A stretch of 8,335 nucleotides of DNA from Stenotrophomonas maltophilia. Lineage in GTDB: Bacteria; Pseudomonadota; Gammaproteobacteria; Xanthomonadales; Xanthomonadaceae. The notes under the pieces were generated by a model, which was not told the origin of the DNA, ran no database searches, and worked only from the letters and a program-made list of their open reading frames with translations. The stretch covers positions 1,102 to 9,436 of the forward strand of contig DGIP01000111.1 of assembly GCA_002386405.1 (NCBI GenBank), read 5' to 3'. The position numbers were made by a program, and so were the translations under genes. Shown in pieces: positions 7,701 through 8,335 of this stretch. The first letter of the stretch is position 1; the number at the start of each line of letters is the position of its first letter.

Positions 7701-8335
7701 AGCTGCAGGACCAGATCCTGGGCATGGTGGCCGCCAGTTCGGAGACCGGCCTGCTCGACCGCCCCGGCGGCATTTTCGTGCGGCCGGTGCAGAACATGAC
7801 CCACGAGGACCGTATCCTGCTGCAGGCGGTGGCACGCGCGGTGATCAGCGACGAAGACGGCACGCTGGTTGCGCAGGTGGGGCGCCAAGCTTCCCCCGCG
7901 AAACGGATTCCGGCCTTTGTGCCGCAGGCGGTGCAGGAAGAACTGGAACTCTCGATGGAGGAGACGCCGGGGCTGCCGGTCATCGCCGACCCGAGCGTTG
8001 AGCCCGGCCTGCCCCCCGCCCCCGCGCATGACGAGGACGTGGACGACCCGTGGCCGTTCCTGCCCTACCGTGGCGCCGGCCAGTTCGACAACGGTACCGG
8101 CAGCTTCAGTGACGACGGCCGCGAATACGTGGTGGTGCTGCGTGAAGGCGCGCCGACACCGGCGCCGTGGGCCAACGTGATCGCCAATGCCCGCCTGGGC
8201 ACGGTGGTCAGCGAAAGTGCGCCGGGCTACACCTGGTTCGAGAATGCGCACGAGTTCCGCCTGACGCCCTGGCTGAATGACCCGGTGTCCGACACCGGCG
8301 GCGAGGCCTTCTACGTGCGTGACGAGGACACCGGC
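1772..8335 (+). CDS. ndvB: Cyclic beta-1,2-glucan synthase, 5' part (3' end outside window)
   Basis: An unbroken frame of 2188 codons runs off the right edge; family members have roughly 2800-2900 residues, so about a quarter is missing. It is an inner-membrane enzyme that polymerises glucose from UDP-glucose into beta-1,2-glucan, controls chain length and closes the ring to give periplasmic glucan. Domains in order: N-terminal region (1-428) with a very basic start (10 Arg in the first 26 residues); helices near 429-446 and 453-478; GT84 domain with DSD 639-641, SHD 751-753 and RARWIRGDWQ 785-794; helices near 831-847, 852-871, 960-974 and 976-995; glycoamylase-like GH189 domain about 1015-1545; first GH94-type sandwich from about 1577; second from about 2104, cut off. 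In-frame start choices are ATG 1772 and ATG 1736, after a stop at 1679; neither has a good ribosome site. I chose 1772 because the 12 extra residues (MQGATCLPPRYL) look non-coding. Family assignment is firm; the exact glucan made is inferred. Confidence 0.93.
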   Translation, partial: MPHLRRLFGRWLRLRRLVRWRWRERQASAPAIEATEGPLRAALYSVEQMEVYGRALARQHRVRMRPSPERLLERLQANERVLQDANTLLSSVVREQRPVTPAGEWLLDNYYLVEEQIQTARRHLPRGYSRQLPSLATGPSTGLPRVYELSMQAIAHGDGRIDGDTLGRFIASYQSLAPLSLGELWAVPIMLRLALLENLRRMAARVMRDGEDRRLASQWADDLNRAASDTPTDVVLVVADMARSEPPLTGAFVAELTRSLQGRGGAWAMPIAWLEQWAAASGQRIEELVAAEGQQQASDQVSISNSIGSLRFLSTMDWRTFVEDMSVVEQRLREDPMAVYPQMDFGTRDAYRHVVEKIARGSRIAEERVATIALELARAATPPDGPRAHVGYWLVGEGLHATVDAVADAAPRHRKARRLAHRVPLAQYLLPITLLAVLATCGLLATGTGAVPVWLGALLGLLVFSELGIVLVNWTATVLVAPRPLPKLDFSEGIPADCATVVAVPSMLSSTDGIDVLVEALEVRFLANRDPQLRFVLLTDFLDAPEAQLPTDDALLAHAAQRIEGLNQRYASERGDRFYLLHRPRQWNPSEGVWMGHERKRGKLAALNALLRHGDGSAFMRIVGDAAVLLGVRYVITLDSDTQLPRDAARAFVATLAHPLNRPRFDPALQRVVEGYGILQPSVGTSLGRRRTSRFARMFGSEPGIDPYTRMVSDVYQDLFDEGSFVGKGIYDVEAFEHALEGRLPENRILSHDLLEGCYARAGLVSDVRLYEDYPERYAADAKRRARWIRGDWQLLPWLLPWTPRPGTGWERNRLSLLSRGKLLDNLRRSLVPIAALVLLVAGWLYGDNPAAWTAWVLALWFAPPLIGMLRDALSVPDDTPLEAHYIKVGRGTLQSLLRAATQIACLPYEALLAGGAVLRTLWRMAITRRHLLQWNPSSEVERRLGGDRGAEWRVMAPGSLLALALVAVVAVLRPQALPLALPFLVAWTFAPGLMAWLGRPPAAIVAELSDTQRAFLGRLARRTWSFFQAWVREQDHWLPPDNIQEHPALVVARRTSPTNIGLSLLANLSAWDFGYLQQGAVAERTALAFGTLDQLPRHRGHFLNWYDTETLAPLPPRYVSTVDSGNLAGHLLTLRQGLLALVDAPVLAPHTFDGLADTLGVLDEERQRLRPGDAPLGDALNHLRQRLVATLADIPRGAAEALARLQELAGLADAVLAQWPAPASPQDGDLHWPALFAAECHAACAALAEIPVDASADADAPVPTLRQLADLPGTAGADARTRIAQLEDLAHRAGQFSLMEYGFLFYRSRKLLSIGYNVDDHRLDNSFYDLLASEARLCAFVAIAQGELTQESWFALGRLLTEVNGTPTLLSWSGSMFEYLMPQLVMPSYPDTLLDQTARHAVEAQIVYGRSLNLPWGVSESGYNAVDARLNYQYRAFGVPGLGLKRGLGQDRVIAPYASMMALMVAPEAACQNLQALEGLGFAGRFGMYEAIDYTPARVPPGHDHVLLRSFMAHHQGMGLLSLDYLLRDQPMQRRFVADVEFQATLLLLQERIPRVGVFHPHEVESLGEHAATAQDETSLRVLRKPGGPRPEVQLLSNGRYHGMLTHAGGGYSRHGDLSLTRWREDGTTDAWGTFCYLRDVDSGDFWSAAYQPTCVPMDNYEAIFSDAKAEFRGALHGCESHLQVAISAEDDIELRRLRLTNRSRRTRTVEITTYAEVVLAPAAADDAHPAFSNLFVQSEILAAKQAVLCTRRPRSHDEVPPWMFHLVAVHDADVAAISYETDRARFLGRGNTPRTPQALTTDTDLSGSDGSVLDPIVAIRVRVVLEPEQTVQLDMVYGIGADRPGCEALLDKYRDRRLADRVFDLAWTHSQVVRRQINATQAEAQLYERLASHVLYAGPLLRAGASVLQQNQRGQSGLWGHAISGDLPIVLLKVTDAENVELVRQLVQAHAYWRQKGLNTDLVIWNDSKAGYRQELQDQILGMVAASSETGLLDRPGGIFVRPVQNMTHEDRILLQAVARAVISDEDGTLVAQVGRQASPAKRIPAFVPQAVQEELELSMEETPGLPVIADPSVEPGLPPAPAHDEDVDDPWPFLPYRGAGQFDNGTGSFSDDGREYVVVLREGAPTPAPWANVIANARLGTVVSESAPGYTWFENAHEFRLTPWLNDPVSDTGGEAFYVRDEDTG
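3239..4171 (+). other. GT84 glycosyltransferase domain of the synthase
   Basis: Residues about 490-800. Visible motifs are DSDTQLPRDAA (from residue 639, the metal/UDP-sugar binding DxD type), FVGKGIYDVEAF, LSHDLLEG (D753, in the place of the general-base Asp of processive GT-A enzymes) and RRARWIRGDWQ (784-794, the counterpart of the QxxRW motif). All expected catalytic motifs are present, so the polymerase should be active. The domain is bracketed by membrane helices at 429-478 and 831-871, as in the Brucella and Agrobacterium enzymes. Confidence 0.85.
4814..6406 (+). other. Glycoamylase-like (GH189) cyclisation domain of the synthase
   Basis: Residues about 1015-1545. The domain opens with the family signature around REQDHWLPPDNIQE and RTSPTNIG (1055-1062). 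It continues through a variable stretch (about 1120-1290), then conserved blocks MEYGFLF (1300-1306), FYDLLASEARL (from 1328), WSGSMFEYLMP (1373-1383), WGVSESGYN (1417-1425), MYEAIDYTPAR (around Glu 1491) and FMAHHQGM (1512-1519). Glu 1379, Glu 1421 and Glu 1491 are candidate catalytic acids; I cannot assign them individually without an alignment. In the family this domain performs the transglycosylation that closes the ring. Confidence 0.8.
6500..7880 (+). other. First GH94-type beta-sandwich and short barrel-like segment
   Basis: Residues about 1577-2037. The beta-sandwich part carries LLSNGRYHGMLTHAGGGYSR (1596 onward) and WGTFCYLRDVDSGDFWSAAY. It is followed by a helical stretch with GLWGHAISGDLP (1919-1930), GLNTDLVIWND (1959-1969) and GYRQELQDQI, typical of the first of the two GH94-like units in NdvB/ChvB proteins. 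In this family the first unit is not the catalytic phosphorylase; the second unit, mostly beyond the window, is. Confidence 0.75.
8081..8335 (+). other. Start of second GH94-type beta-sandwich (cut by window edge)
   Basis: From residue about 2104 the sequence shows FDNGTGSFSDDGREYVVVL, then TPAPWANVIANARLG, GYTWFENAHEFRLTPW and NDPVSD, a close match to the conserved start of the second GH94 N-domain of cyclic glucan synthases. The frame is still open at the last base, exactly at a codon boundary. The phosphorylase barrel must follow outside the window. Confidence 0.75.

Noticed and set aside
5378..8251. Open frame of 957 codons on the minus strand opposite the synthase
   Set aside because: Same reason: low-complexity composition, exact overlap with conserved GH189 and GH94 coding sequence, and no independent evidence of coding. 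Its length alone is explained by codon bias.

Overview
The window is GC-rich DNA with very strong G/C preference at third codon positions in its largest gene. Together with the protein types seen, this suggests a gammaproteobacterium of the Xanthomonadaceae (Stenotrophomonas, Xanthomonas or a relative). The genus is an inference; no rRNA or other marker is present.

Layout. Positions 44-1431 hold three small minus-strand genes in a row (read 1431->994, 966->508, 442->44): two small polytopic membrane proteins and one small exported protein, none of which I recognise. Their third-position G/C is visibly lower than in the large gene, so they look like an accessory or fast-evolving block. Positions 1432-1771 form a divergent region. 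It holds a short minus-strand reading frame with strongly coding-like codon use (1503-1643), an AT-rich spot, and a 9-codon plus-strand leader frame with a good Shine-Dalgarno (1698-1727). From 1772 to the right edge runs one uninterrupted plus-strand frame of 2188 codons with no stop. It is the 5' three quarters of a cyclic beta-1,2-glucan synthase (NdvB/ChvB/Cgs family).

The synthase has the expected order of parts: an N-terminal region of about 430 residues, membrane helices, a GT84 glycosyltransferase domain (DSD, SHD and RARWIRGDWQ motifs), more membrane helices, a glycoamylase-like GH189 cyclisation domain, a first GH94-type beta-sandwich with a short barrel-like segment, and the beginning of a second GH94-type beta-sandwich, where the window ends. 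The catalytic GH94 phosphorylase barrel should lie beyond the edge. In this family the GT84 domain polymerises glucose from UDP-glucose, the GH94 part trims the chain by phosphorolysis, and the GH189 part closes the ring. The product is an osmoregulated periplasmic glucan usually exported by an NdvA/ChvA-type ABC transporter, which is not in this window.

Very long open frames also exist on the strand opposite the synthase (1724-5320 and 5378-8251). I treat them as by-products of codon bias. I see no RNA gene, CRISPR array, insertion sequence or convincing defence system.
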